Program-made: the position numbers and the translations under genes | Notes under the pieces: model-generated | What the model was told of the DNA's origin: nothing | Seen by the model: only the letters and a program-made list of their open reading frames with translations | Database searches by the model: none | In this document: positions 29,965 through 39,292 of the stretch, piece after piece | How positions within the stretch are numbered: the first letter of the stretch is position 1 | Layout: every line of letters starts with the position of its first letter | Source: Fodinibius salicampi | Lineage (GTDB): Bacteria; Bacteroidota; Rhodothermia; Balneolales; Balneolaceae | Direction of reading: 5' to 3' | Length of the DNA: 64,000 bases | Assembly (NCBI RefSeq): GCF_039545095.1 | Contig: NZ_BAABRS010000002.1 | Coordinates: 434,001-498,000, forward strand

Positions 29965-30016
29965 CTTATGATAAACTTTGAATACCGGATGATGTTGTTC
30001 CTTGTTTAATATTATT

Positions 30017-30475
30017 ATGGCAATAAAGGAAGCGGATATACTGGCCAATACAGAAACGCTAAACGAGTCTTCGCTCAGGGAGTTATACTATTGGCTGCAG
30101 TACGAAAAGCACACGTGGATGTTGGGAGGAGGAATTGTTTGGTTTCCCTATGGCTTAATTATGCTGGGTCTTAGTGTATTAGCGGTTTTGTTTACCCCAT
30201 TTATGCTTTGGCAATTGTTCAGGGCAAAATGGTACAAGTCAATTATCGTCTTTTTGGCAGTCGTGATTCTGCCATTCGTTATTAATCAGTTTATTCCGTT
30301 GGAAAGTTCTGTTTTCGGTTTTTTGTTGTCAGTGCTCCCTCTTTTGAATTTCTATATTTATACCTGGCTACTTAGTTATATGGTTGGGGAATACCTTTCT
30401 AAATTTGACTTTTTTAAAAGGTTTGATCTGGAGCAAAAGATAAAAGATAAAAATCTGGGTAAAGAGCATTCTTAG
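30017..30475 (+). CDS. Membrane protein of unknown function
   Basis: The 152-residue product has a polar N-terminus (about 35 residues) and three to four hydrophobic segments (IVWFPYGLIMLGLSVLAVLF, IIVFLAVVILPFVI, FGFLLSVLPLLNFYIYTWLL), then a charged C-terminus. ATG at 30017 is preferred over a TTG five codons upstream. It starts 52 bp after the kinase and may be co-transcribed with it. I do not recognise a family. Confidence 0.65.
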   Translation: MAIKEADILANTETLNESSLRELYYWLQYEKHTWMLGGGIVWFPYGLIMLGLSVLAVLFTPFMLWQLFRAKWYKSIIVFLAVVILPFVINQFIPLESSVFGFLLSVLPLLNFYIYTWLLSYMVGEYLSKFDFFKRFDLEQKIKDKNLGKEHS

Positions 30476-30859
30476 ATAGAAAATAAAGGGATTTCAATAT
30501 TGTCTATGTGGCTACCTGACGTTCTTTTAGGGAAAACTACTAATCCTAAGTACAGGAGAAGACGAGAATTTGGATGTTTTTCAGCTCGTATTTGTTTAAA
30601 AAAATATCTTTTTGCATAAAAGGATTTGATATTGTACTCTTTTTTTCTGGGATAGGTTGCCAAGTACTAATGATCCTCTTAGTTATAATCCTCAATGTGT
30701 TGGGGGATGATACTGTTGGCGACAAGCCAAATATTTGAATTTGACGGGATACTAAGTCTTATAATACAAATTAATTCTTTTGGTTCATGTTGAGGGAATA
30801 TCTTCCCCTATCATTGATTTGATAAATAATCTTAATCGTTTTAAAATCTTTCTGAAAAA
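30476..30859. other. Intergenic stretch without recognised genes
   Basis: About 380 AT-rich bases between the membrane protein and the RraA-like gene. A 63-codon minus-strand reading frame exists (30472-30663) but its composition and lack of a domain do not support it. The right end should hold the promoter of the exported RraA-like trio; no consensus match is convincing. Confidence 0.5.
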
Positions 30860-31831
30860 ATGACAAAAAAGAACATAATTTTCTCTTCGGTTGTTACACT
30901 CCTATTTTGCCTTTTTATTCAGGCATCTGTAATAGCTCAGGATGTGGATGTGCAGATGTCAGAACAGGAAGTCATTGCACTAACACCTGAGTGGGAGGGA
31001 GAGCGCTATCCGGATGGACGCCCGAAAGTTCCTGAAGGAATCCTGGAACGCATGGAAGAAGTGACGCTCGAGGAAGCCTGGGCAGTACTGCGTAATGAGA
31101 ACTTTGAGCACCAGTATACCGAAAATTGGGAAACCATCAACCCAGATAGTGTACTGGTTGGACGGGCGCTAACCGCAACTTTTATGCCCGGCCGGCCCGA
31201 TGTGCAGAGAGTACTTGAACGTGCAGGAGAAAAAGCCGGTCGGACGGGATCCCAAAACGCCTGGCCGGTAGCGATGCTTAAGCAGGGGGATGTTTATGTG
31301 GCTGACCAATTCGGAGCTCATGAAGATGGGCCCACTATCGGCGATAATGTCGGAAATGCTATTTATACCAATTCCGGTAATGGCATTGTCTATAATGGGG
31401 CCCTCCGTGATGTAGCGGGGCTGAAAGAAATCGAAGATTTTACTTCCTTTTTCCGCAGTTACCATCCGTCTCATCATCTTAATAATCCGGAGGGTGAACT
31501 CAATACTACCCTGGTAAGCATTAATGCCCCAACCCGCATTGGAAAAGTGATGGTAATGCCGGGTGATATAGTGCTGGGACGAGATGGAGGAGTTATATTT
31601 ATTCCGCCGCATCTGGCCGAGCGAGTAGTTACAACCTCAGAGATCGTACGGCTTCGGGATATGTTTGGCCAGCAGCGAATACGGGAAGGGGTTTACGGGG
31701 CCGATCAGATTGATGCCCGCTGGACGGAAGAGATCGAAAAAGATTTCTCACAATGGCTCGAAGATCATATGGATGAACTGCCGGTTCCGAAAGAACAGAT
31801 ACAGGAGTTGCTGGATGAGCGAACCTGGTAG
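30860..31831 (+). CDS. Exported RraA-family (aldolase/decarboxylase-like) protein
   Basis: The 323-residue protein has a signal peptide (MTKKNIIFSSVVTLLFCLFI, cleaved near SVIAQ) and an RraA-like domain. Visible motifs are GRALTATFMPGRP, KQGDVYVADQFG, GPTIGDNVGNAI, GIVYNGALRDVAGL with the GxxRD-type motif, and MPGDIVLGRDGGVIFIPP. RraA relatives include 4-hydroxy-4-methyl-2-oxoglutarate and other 2-keto acid aldolases or decarboxylases; others regulate RNase E. The export signal rules out an RNase E role. It lies 63 bp before a Tat-exported enolase-superfamily enzyme, suggesting joint action on sugar acids in the periplasm. Confidence 0.82.
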   Translation: MTKKNIIFSSVVTLLFCLFIQASVIAQDVDVQMSEQEVIALTPEWEGERYPDGRPKVPEGILERMEEVTLEEAWAVLRNENFEHQYTENWETINPDSVLVGRALTATFMPGRPDVQRVLERAGEKAGRTGSQNAWPVAMLKQGDVYVADQFGAHEDGPTIGDNVGNAIYTNSGNGIVYNGALRDVAGLKEIEDFTSFFRSYHPSHHLNNPEGELNTTLVSINAPTRIGKVMVMPGDIVLGRDGGVIFIPPHLAERVVTTSEIVRLRDMFGQQRIREGVYGADQIDARWTEEIEKDFSQWLEDHMDELPVPKEQIQELLDERTW

Positions 31832-31894
31832 GTGACACAGGTGAATGGCTGCCATTCAGGAAATGTAATTTATAAATCTTAATACAATTCTATC

Positions 31895-33193
31895 ATGGAA
31901 AATTCAGACAATAAGTATTCCCGAAGGTCTTTTTTATCTAAGGGTGTGCTGGGAGCGGGAGCGCTTGCAGCGGCACCCTTTGCCGGTATGGGCAAGGAGC
32001 TGGAAAGTGCTGTGAAAAATACGAAAAAATACTCCCGCCCCTCTGATCTCGAGATCACCGATCTAAAGGTAGGGTACATTCGCGGCGGCAGCCATCTTTT
32101 TGTCAAGATCTATACCAATCAGGATATCGTTGGCCATGGTGAAGGGGCCGATGCTGTTCGTGGAACCGATCAACTTGTATTAGGATGGGGAAGGAGATTA
32201 AAGGGGCGAAATCCTTTAAATGTGCATCGTCTGTTTTACGAGATACGGAGAAGTGGGGTTTTTGGCGGCGCTCAATCGGGGATGTATCTGGCAGCCCTGG
32301 CAGCGGTGGAAACGGCTCTGTGGGATCTGGCAGGTAAAGCGTTGGAAGTTCCGGTATATCAAATGCTGGGTGGAAAATTTCGCGACCGGGTACGGGTGTA
32401 TATGGATACGGCTCTGTATCAGTCGAGTCAGCCTTCTCCCCAGGATTTTGCAGAAAATGCCCAAACGGCTGTGGATTACGGAATGACGGCTGTTAAATTT
32501 GATCTGGATCAAGCCAATGATCCAAATAGGTGGGACCGGTATAACTGGACGGCCAGCCAGGGAGAAGTGGAACGAATGTATAACCAGATTGCGGCTGCCC
32601 GCGAACAGGTGGGGCCCGATGTTGACCTCTGTTGCGATATGCACGGTCGTTATGATCTTCCCTCGGCCAAACAAATAGCCCGTAAATTGGAGCCCCTGAA
32701 TTTAATGTGGCTGGAGGATCCAATTCCGGCCGAAAATCCTGAGGCGTACAAGTATATCCAGGAGGAAACCACTACCCCTTTGTGTACCGGGGAGAATCTA
32801 TATCTCGCTAATGACTTTCGCGAGCTTTTTGAGATCGGAGCCATTGACATGATTATGCCGGACCTGCAGAAGTGCGGGGGGCTGGGAGAAGGGCAGCGGA
32901 TCGCTAATCTTGCCCAACTCTATTACATTCCCTTTGCACCACATATGGTGTCTTCCTACCTGGGGGCGATGGCTTGTGCACATGTCTGCGCCTCTGTGCC
33001 TAATTTTATGATCATGGAGTGGCAGATCTATTTCCACGAAGATGAAATGTTCAAGGAAATCGTTGATTTTGAGGGCTCGATGGTTGATGAGGATGGATAT
33101 CTGCCGGTATCCGAAAAGCCCGGTATTGGGGTAGAGATTAATGAAGAAGGAATGCGCAAGTATGCTACGGAGGGATATCCCTTTTTTGAATAA
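31895..33193 (+). CDS. Tat-exported mandelate racemase/muconate lactonising enzyme family protein
   Basis: The 432-residue protein begins with a twin-arginine signal, YSRRSFLSKGVLGAGALAAA. An enolase-superfamily domain follows. The metal ligands are Asp in CCDMHGRYD (near 248), Glu in WLEDP (near 273) and Glu in CTGENLY (near 299). A Lys-x-Asp pair (VKFD) sits near 201, the His of DMH is next to the first ligand, and APHM (His near 350) is on the last strands. The DxH pattern is seen in sugar-acid dehydratases such as the D-mannonate type. Substrate is not readable. It sits between the exported RraA-like gene and a BASS transporter. Confidence 0.85.
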   Translation: MENSDNKYSRRSFLSKGVLGAGALAAAPFAGMGKELESAVKNTKKYSRPSDLEITDLKVGYIRGGSHLFVKIYTNQDIVGHGEGADAVRGTDQLVLGWGRRLKGRNPLNVHRLFYEIRRSGVFGGAQSGMYLAALAAVETALWDLAGKALEVPVYQMLGGKFRDRVRVYMDTALYQSSQPSPQDFAENAQTAVDYGMTAVKFDLDQANDPNRWDRYNWTASQGEVERMYNQIAAAREQVGPDVDLCCDMHGRYDLPSAKQIARKLEPLNLMWLEDPIPAENPEAYKYIQEETTTPLCTGENLYLANDFRELFEIGAIDMIMPDLQKCGGLGEGQRIANLAQLYYIPFAPHMVSSYLGAMACAHVCASVPNFMIMEWQIYFHEDEMFKEIVDFEGSMVDEDGYLPVSEKPGIGVEINEEGMRKYATEGYPFFE

Positions 33194-33358
33194 CCAATCG
33201 ATTTAGTCGGGTGCTTCCATGTGATCAGTCCGGCTGCAAATCAGCATGGAGAAGTATCCGGTATCTTTAACTCTCACCCGGATCGATTTTATCCAGGCAC
33301 TATTTGATAATCTTTTTGAAGTATAAAATGTAAAATTATTAAAGATAATTACCTTTAG

Positions 33359-34477
33359 ATGAATCTACTGTACAAGATTTTACGATTTGTAAGCCTTATT
33401 TGCTTTGGGTTGATATTTGTGCTGTTAATGTTGGGTTACAGTTCGGGAATAATTGGGATATTTGTTGTTGCCATGTTTATAGCCTTGGCAATAGGAGTTC
33501 GGGGCACGGATACGATATTCAAAGATTTCGCCTTTTCCATTTGGGTATTTGCTTCTGTAGCAGCGGCTATGTTTTATCCAGGGTATTTTACTGAACTTCG
33601 TGGTTTTGAGTTGAGTGCTCTTATTGTGCCACTTATCCAGATTATTATGTTTGGCATGGGGACCTCGTTGAGTATTCAGGATTTTGTGGAGGTAGTAAAG
33701 ATGCCCAAAGGAGTTTTGATTGGACTTCTTTGCCAGTTTACGATTATGCCCGTTCTCGGAATTACGTTGGCTCTGAGTTTTGGATTTTCTGCGGAAATAG
33801 CAGCCGGTATCGTATTGATAGGTTCTTCTCCCGGAGGAGTTGCTTCAAATGTGATGGTTTATATTGCCGAGGCAAATTTGGCTCTGTCGGTCACCTTAAC
33901 AGCTGTCGGTACCTTGTTGGCTCCTATACTCACTCCATCACTTATGCAGCTCTTGGCCGGACAATTTGTCCCCATCAACTTTTTGGAGATGATGTGGAGT
34001 ATCATCAATATGATTATTCTGCCTGTTGTGCTTGGCATTTTGTTTAATCGCTATCTGCACGGCAAAGCCAAATGGCTGGATGACATCATGCCCACTATTT
34101 CAATGACGGCCATTGTCGTAATTCTTGGCATTATGACGGCTGGAGGTCGGGATTCCATTCTAACACTCGGATTTCTGATTATTCTGGCAGGCATACTCCA
34201 TAATTTATCCGGTTACTTTTTGGGCTATTGGGGATGCCGCCTGTTTGGAATGGATGAAAAGTCATGCCGTACCATCGCCTTTGAGGTTGGTATGCAAAAT
34301 GCCGGAATGGCGTCGGGTATTGCTGTTGAAATGGGTAAGATCGCAACAGTTGGGGTGCCATCTGTCATTTTTGGTTCATGGATGAATGTTTCAGGTTCCG
34401 CTCTTGCAAATTGGTGGCGTCGCAAGACACTGGTTGATGAGGCGGAACAGGACCATATTGCAGAGGAAGGACAGTAA
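33359..34477 (+). CDS. Bile acid:sodium symporter (BASS) family transporter
   Basis: The 372-residue integral membrane protein has nine to ten hydrophobic segments. The BASS signature region is FGMGTSLSIQDFVEVVKMPKG, followed by GIVLIGSSPGGVASNVMVYIAEAN (the crossover-helix motif with GSSPGG and N). GMQNAGMASGIAVEMGK is near the C-terminus. Members import bile acids, pyruvate or other organic anions with sodium. Following two exported sugar-acid enzymes, it may bring their keto-acid product inside. It lies 165 bp after the enolase-type gene; no terminator is evident between them. Confidence 0.88.
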   Translation: MNLLYKILRFVSLICFGLIFVLLMLGYSSGIIGIFVVAMFIALAIGVRGTDTIFKDFAFSIWVFASVAAAMFYPGYFTELRGFELSALIVPLIQIIMFGMGTSLSIQDFVEVVKMPKGVLIGLLCQFTIMPVLGITLALSFGFSAEIAAGIVLIGSSPGGVASNVMVYIAEANLALSVTLTAVGTLLAPILTPSLMQLLAGQFVPINFLEMMWSIINMIILPVVLGILFNRYLHGKAKWLDDIMPTISMTAIVVILGIMTAGGRDSILTLGFLIILAGILHNLSGYFLGYWGCRLFGMDEKSCRTIAFEVGMQNAGMASGIAVEMGKIATVGVPSVIFGSWMNVSGSALANWWRRKTLVDEAEQDHIAEEGQ

Positions 34478-34591
34478 GCTTCCTAAATTACTGATTCGAC
34501 TGCCATGTTGAATTTATTATATAAATTGTATTGGCCGTATCAGTACAATAAGAGGTAGCTTAAAGAAAAACTTTCCCTAAAAAACAAAGTG

Positions 34592-34604
34592 TGAAATTAA
34601 TTCA
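34592..34604. promoter_or_regulatory. Possible ArgR (ARG box) half-sites upstream of argB
   Basis: TGAAATTAATTCA resembles the ARG-box core (TGAAT, four A/T, ATTCA) with one base less between the arms. It lies 54 bp before the argB start, at a plausible repressor position. The match is imperfect. Confidence 0.3.
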
Positions 34605-34657
34605 TCCTAATTCTAGTTTTCTTTCTTCATAATAATCCATAATCCAATTAAGAAACC

Positions 34658-35527
34658 TTGGAAATAACGGAAACTTATAACGCTTCACTTGTTAAGAAGC
34701 TGCAGAATCAGATCGTGCTTATTAAATACGGCGGTAACGCTATGAGAGATGATAATGTAAAGAGGAATGTTATCTCTGATATCATAACGCTCAGGGATAA
34801 CGGGATAATACCAGTTATTGTGCACGGTGGCGGACTTGCTATCAAAAAGCTGCTGGATGAGGTAGACGTAGAATCGGAATTTATTGAAGGTCACCGCAAG
34901 ACTGACAGCCGGACAATGGGATATGTGGAAATGGCCCTAAGTGGCAGTGTCAATTCAGAGATCGTTAGGATGATCAATGCCGCCGGACATAAGGCTGTGG
35001 GAATATCCGGTAAGGATGGAGGCATGGTTACAGCACAAAAACGCGTCCATAAGCTAACGGTGGACTGTAAAGAACAGGAAGTTGATCTCGGTCATGTTGG
35101 TGATGTTAAACAGATTAATACGGCCCTTGTGAAAACACTTATTAAATCAGATTATATTCCTGTAATTTCACCTGTAGCCTCCGGCGAAGACAACCGTGAT
35201 TATAATATTAACGCCGATATGTTTGCTGGACACATGGCGGGCGCCTTAGATGCTGCATGTTATATTGCCCTGACCAATGTTGATGGCCTGCTTACTGACA
35301 AAGATGATCCAAAATCACTTGTAAAAGATATTACGTTGGAAAAAGCCGAGGCTGAAATGGGAAAGACCATCGTAGGTGGAATGATTCCCAAGGTAGAATC
35401 TTGTATAATTGCACTGAAGGGTGGCGTGGAGTCAGCTCGTATTATCAATGGAACCAAAAAGCGGAGTATCTTAGAGGAACTTTTTACAGAAGGGCGTTCC
35501 GGCACGCTCATCAGTAAGGAAACTTGA
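34658..35527 (+). CDS. argB: Acetylglutamate kinase
   Basis: ArgB phosphorylates N-acetylglutamate, the second step of arginine synthesis. The 289-residue amino-acid kinase shows LIKYGGNAM (phosphate loop), VIVHGGGLAI, EGHRKTDSRTMGYVEMAL, SGKDGGM, DLGHVGDV, NINADMFAGHMAGAL, LTNVDGLL and GGMIPKVESC. The first usable codon is TTG at 34658; no ATG occurs before the NAM motif, so a non-ATG start is needed. It opens an argB-D-C-J cluster. Confidence 0.95.
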   Translation: MEITETYNASLVKKLQNQIVLIKYGGNAMRDDNVKRNVISDIITLRDNGIIPVIVHGGGLAIKKLLDEVDVESEFIEGHRKTDSRTMGYVEMALSGSVNSEIVRMINAAGHKAVGISGKDGGMVTAQKRVHKLTVDCKEQEVDLGHVGDVKQINTALVKTLIKSDYIPVISPVASGEDNRDYNINADMFAGHMAGALDAACYIALTNVDGLLTDKDDPKSLVKDITLEKAEAEMGKTIVGGMIPKVESCIIALKGGVESARIINGTKKRSILEELFTEGRSGTLISKET

Positions 35528-35599
35528 TTAATATAAAAGCTGGAAATTTCTGTTTATACTACTGTCAAACTGATTAATCAAACATAAAATATTACACTC

Positions 35600-36799
35600 A
35601 TGCCAGATCACGCACAGGAAATTGCAAATGATTATCATGTTGATCTCTACGGAAGATATCCTCTAACTCTCACCGAAGGGAAAGGGATTTATGTTAAGGC
35701 AACAAATGGCAAAGAGTACCTGGATGCCCTGGCCGGCATTGCCGTGAACAGCGTAGGGCATTGTCATCCCAGGGTTGTTAAAGCGATACAAGATCAAGCA
35801 GCTAAGTTAATTCATATCTCAAACTTTTACTACAGCGAGCCCCAGAGCGAACTGGTGAAATTGCTGGCAGAAGTATCCGGACTTGACCGCGCCTTTCTGT
35901 GTAACAGCGGTGCCGAAGCGGTAGAGGGATCTATAAAACTGGCCCGAAAATATGCATCGACCAAAGAAAAGAAGGGATCAATTATATCAATGAAAAATTG
36001 CTTCCACGGGCGTACGCTCGGGACCATTGCCATGGGGAAGGAAAAATATCAGAAAGGATTTGGACCACTGCCCGGTGGATTTGAACAAGTGCCGGAGAAT
36101 GATATTAGTGCGATTAAAAGTAAGATTGATGATGAAACTATTGGAGTAATCATAGAACCTATACAAGGTGAGGGAGGTATTCATCAGATTGAATCAACGT
36201 ATTTAAAAGAAGTAAGAGCGTTATGTGATCAACACGATGCCCTGCTTATCCTGGATGAGATTCAGTGCGGTATTGGTCGTACGGGCAAGATGTTTGCTTA
36301 TCAACATTACGATATTAAACCTGACATCATAGCATCAGCCAAAGCTCTGGGCGGTGGATTCCCCATAGGAGCTGTTATCGCTCAGGAGAAAGTAGCTTCG
36401 GCTATCAGTCACGGTGAGCATGGAACTACATACGGCGGTAATCCACTGGCTTGTGCTGCTTCTCTTGCTGCATTAAATACCATTATCGATAACGATTTAG
36501 CCGAACAAGCAACCGAAAAGGGCGAATACTTTATGGATAAAGTCCGCACCGTAGCCAAAGATTGGGATGCCATTAAAGAAGTGCGCGGAAAAGGCCTGAT
36601 GATAGGCGTTGAACTTAACTTTGAAGGCGGAAAAGTTGTTGAAGAAATGATGGAGCGAGGAGTGCTTTCGAACTGCGCCTCCGATACAGTGATGAGAATT
36701 GTGCCGCCTCTAATTATCACAAAGGATGAACTGGACAAAATATTTGATGTACTCGTTGAATCTATAAAAGAAGTAGAGAAAGAACATGCCAAAGCATAA
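35600..36799 (+). CDS. argD: Acetylornithine aminotransferase
   Basis: This 399-residue class III PLP aminotransferase converts N-acetylglutamate semialdehyde to N-acetylornithine with glutamate. Visible motifs are ALAGIAVNSVGHCHP, FLCNSGAEAVEGSIKLAR, NCFHGRT, EPIQGEGGI, LDEIQCGIGRTGKMFAYQHY and ASAKALGGGFPIGA with the Schiff-base lysine, then HGTTYGGNPLACAA. Length is standard. It starts 72 bp after argB and overlaps argC by 14 bp, so translation is probably coupled. Confidence 0.95.
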   Translation: MPDHAQEIANDYHVDLYGRYPLTLTEGKGIYVKATNGKEYLDALAGIAVNSVGHCHPRVVKAIQDQAAKLIHISNFYYSEPQSELVKLLAEVSGLDRAFLCNSGAEAVEGSIKLARKYASTKEKKGSIISMKNCFHGRTLGTIAMGKEKYQKGFGPLPGGFEQVPENDISAIKSKIDDETIGVIIEPIQGEGGIHQIESTYLKEVRALCDQHDALLILDEIQCGIGRTGKMFAYQHYDIKPDIIASAKALGGGFPIGAVIAQEKVASAISHGEHGTTYGGNPLACAASLAALNTIIDNDLAEQATEKGEYFMDKVRTVAKDWDAIKEVRGKGLMIGVELNFEGGKVVEEMMERGVLSNCASDTVMRIVPPLIITKDELDKIFDVLVESIKEVEKEHAKA

Positions 36800-37823
36800 A
36801 ATAGGAATTGTTGGAGCTACCGGTTATACCGGTTCGGAACTGGTTCGTTTGCTGACGAATCATCCCAAGGTACAGATTGACATAATAACCTCGGAAAGCA
36901 AAGCAGGACAGAAGTTTTCGGAAGTAAATTCCCATTTTAACGGGTTGACCGACATGGTACTTGAACCGCTTGAAAAGCTTCAGGACTATGATCTCGATCT
37001 TGTTTTTCTGGCGCTGCCCCACGGCGTTTCCATGGATTTTATTAAGGATTGGGGATATGAGGATTTTCGGGTAATCGACCTTTCCGGGGACTTCCGTCTA
37101 CAGTCGGCAGAAATATATGAGCAGTGGTACGGGAAGAAACACTTAGATCCCGACTCCATCGACGACGCAGTTTTTGGACTTTCTGAATTGTTCCGGAACG
37201 AGATACGCAATGCCCAACTGGTAGCCAATCCCGGCTGCTATCCCACGTCGGCAATACTGGCTCTGGCTCCCCTGTTGAAAAATAATTTTATCAATCAGAG
37301 CAATATTATTGTCGATTCGAAATCGGGAGTGACCGGGGCCGGGGCAACGGCCAGCCCCAAAACCCATTTCCCCGATGTATTCGGAAATTTTTCGGCTTAC
37401 GGGCTTCGAAATCATCGTCATACTCCGGAAATTCAAACCTCACTTGAAAGGTACAGCGGTGATAAGACAGAAATTCTCTTTACTCCCCATCTGATTCCAA
37501 TCGACCGGGGAATTCTGACGACCACATATTCCACACCCAAACGGAAGTTAGATAAAAAATTTATTGAGGATACCTTGTTCAGCTTTTATGAAAAAGAGCA
37601 TTTTATACGGGTTGTTGATGATCCCCCGAATGTTAAAAATGTTCGTGGGTCCAATTATTGCGATATTTACGTTACTTATGATGAGCGAACAAACAAGATT
37701 GTCACCGTTTCTACGATCGACAATCTTGTAAAAGGAGCAGCGGGGCAAGCAGTTCAAAATATGAATATTATGTTCGGATATATTGAACGCACCGGACTTG
37801 ACATCATCCCGCTGAGTCCGTAA
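36786..37823 (+). CDS. argC: N-acetyl-gamma-glutamyl-phosphate reductase
   Basis: ArgC reduces N-acetylglutamyl phosphate with NADPH to the semialdehyde. The 345 residues show the nucleotide loop GATGYTGSELVRLL (near 9-22), ALPHGVS, DLSGDFRL, the catalytic cysteine in VANPGCYPTSA (near 146) and GVTGAGA. HRHTPEI and FTPHLIPIDRGILTT follow. It is the type 1 form of normal length. The start overlaps the argD end; argJ follows 57 bp later. Confidence 0.96.
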   Translation: MPKHKIGIVGATGYTGSELVRLLTNHPKVQIDIITSESKAGQKFSEVNSHFNGLTDMVLEPLEKLQDYDLDLVFLALPHGVSMDFIKDWGYEDFRVIDLSGDFRLQSAEIYEQWYGKKHLDPDSIDDAVFGLSELFRNEIRNAQLVANPGCYPTSAILALAPLLKNNFINQSNIIVDSKSGVTGAGATASPKTHFPDVFGNFSAYGLRNHRHTPEIQTSLERYSGDKTEILFTPHLIPIDRGILTTTYSTPKRKLDKKFIEDTLFSFYEKEHFIRVVDDPPNVKNVRGSNYCDIYVTYDERTNKIVTVSTIDNLVKGAAGQAVQNMNIMFGYIERTGLDIIPLSP

Positions 37824-37880
37824 TCCAATTGTATTTGTTATCAATACCAAATTATTAACCAATATACATTTTAGTCAGAC

Positions 37881-39092
37881 ATGCTGAATAATATTACTCA
37901 CGTTCGAGGTTTTAAGTGTTGGGGCGCTCACATGGGCATTAAATCCAAACGGAGAGATATTGCCCTCATCTATTCCGAAGTACCCGCGACGGCTGCGGCT
38001 GTATTCACCCAAAACGTATTTTGCGCTGAACCAGTGAAGCTAAGCCGCGAGCATATAAAAGGTGGCAAGGCCCAGGCTTTCATCATTAATTCAGGAAATG
38101 CAAATGCCTGTACCGGCGAAGAAGGATGGAAAGGGGCTGTAGCGATGGCGGAAACGACGGCAGAGCTTCTTGGTATCCCAAAAGAAAGTGTTCAGGTTGC
38201 TTCTACCGGACTTATCGGAGAACCCTTCCCGACCGAAAAAGTGCTGGATGGAATTCGCGAGTGCGTAAAAAAACTATCTGATCGTGAAATGGCGGGATCT
38301 CTGGCGGCCAACGCTATTTTAACAACCGACACCTACGCCAAAGAAGGATTCACTTCCTTTGATATCAACGGGACGAACATTAATATGGCCGGGATAGCTA
38401 AAGGATCCGGTATGATTCATCCGAATATGGGCACTATGCTGGGCTTTATTACTTGCGATATTGCTATCTCCCAAAGCCTATTGGATGAAGCACTCCGCAG
38501 TGCCGTCAACAAAACATTTAACATGATTACCGTTGACGGGGACACCTCCACAAACGATATGGTGGGCATTATGTGCAACGGGATGGCTGGCAATGAAAAA
38601 ATAACCGAAAAGGACAAAAACTACGAGAAATTCTATAATAATCTGGAAGAGCTTTGTACTCATCTGGCCAAGTTGATCGTTTCTGATGGTGAGGGATCCA
38701 CCAAGTTGATTGAGTATCAGGTACGACAGGCGGCTACCGAAGAGAAGGCGCGAAAGATCATACGGACCGTTTCCGATTCAAGCCTGGTTAAAACGGCTGT
38801 ATTCGGTTCCGATCCCAATTGGGGTCGAATTGTCGGAGCTGCCGGACGTGCAGGGGTAAGTTTTGATCCCGATAAACTTGACCTGTATATCGGTTCAAAT
38901 GCCGAGAACAGCGTGCAAATTCTTAAAAATGGGCAACCTATAAAAGAAGCCCGCTCCGAGGTCAAAGAAGCAATGAAGAATTCGAATATCGTCATAATCC
39001 TTGATCTCAACGAAGGATCGGTTAGCGCTACAGGATGGGGACCTGACCTTTCTTATGAATATATCCGTATCAATGCCGAATATACTACCTAA
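37881..39092 (+). CDS. argJ: Ornithine acetyltransferase / glutamate N-acetyltransferase
   Basis: ArgJ moves the acetyl group from N-acetylornithine back to glutamate, making the arginine pathway cyclic. The 403-residue precursor shows GIKSKRRDIALI, ATAAAVFTQN, INSGNANACTG, ASTGLIGEPFP and the self-cleavage region ANAILTTDTYAKE, where the second Thr region forms the N-terminal nucleophile of the beta chain. GSDPNWGRIVGAAGRA and SATGWGPDLSYEYI close the protein. Bifunctional versus monofunctional activity cannot be told by reading. It is the last arg gene here; argF, argG and argH are absent from the window. Confidence 0.95.
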   Translation: MLNNITHVRGFKCWGAHMGIKSKRRDIALIYSEVPATAAAVFTQNVFCAEPVKLSREHIKGGKAQAFIINSGNANACTGEEGWKGAVAMAETTAELLGIPKESVQVASTGLIGEPFPTEKVLDGIRECVKKLSDREMAGSLAANAILTTDTYAKEGFTSFDINGTNINMAGIAKGSGMIHPNMGTMLGFITCDIAISQSLLDEALRSAVNKTFNMITVDGDTSTNDMVGIMCNGMAGNEKITEKDKNYEKFYNNLEELCTHLAKLIVSDGEGSTKLIEYQVRQAATEEKARKIIRTVSDSSLVKTAVFGSDPNWGRIVGAAGRAGVSFDPDKLDLYIGSNAENSVQILKNGQPIKEARSEVKEAMKNSNIVIILDLNEGSVSATGWGPDLSYEYIRINAEYTT

Positions 39093-39292
39093 TGTTATAA
39101 ATTTAGTTTAGCTATAGTGAGCTGAATGTACTTCATCAGTAATATTGGGAGATTTCTATAAATCCGGAATTTCTGCCTGTTTATTATTAGAGGCAGAAAA
39201 GTTTAGGTATGAAAGAGTATAAACGATAAGCTTATAAAATTAGTTGTACAACCTTATCACGATCACGGGATTTTGAATCAAATATAATATTT

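Noticed and set aside
30472-30663. 63-codon minus-strand frame
   Set aside because: No domain, unusual composition, no ribosome site, and it overlaps the end of the membrane protein gene.
39168-39202. Hairpin TTCTGCCT/AGGCAGAA after argJ as a terminator
   Set aside because: The 8-bp stem lacks a real T run afterwards, so it is only a weak candidate and does not clearly separate argJ from the ATP-grasp gene.
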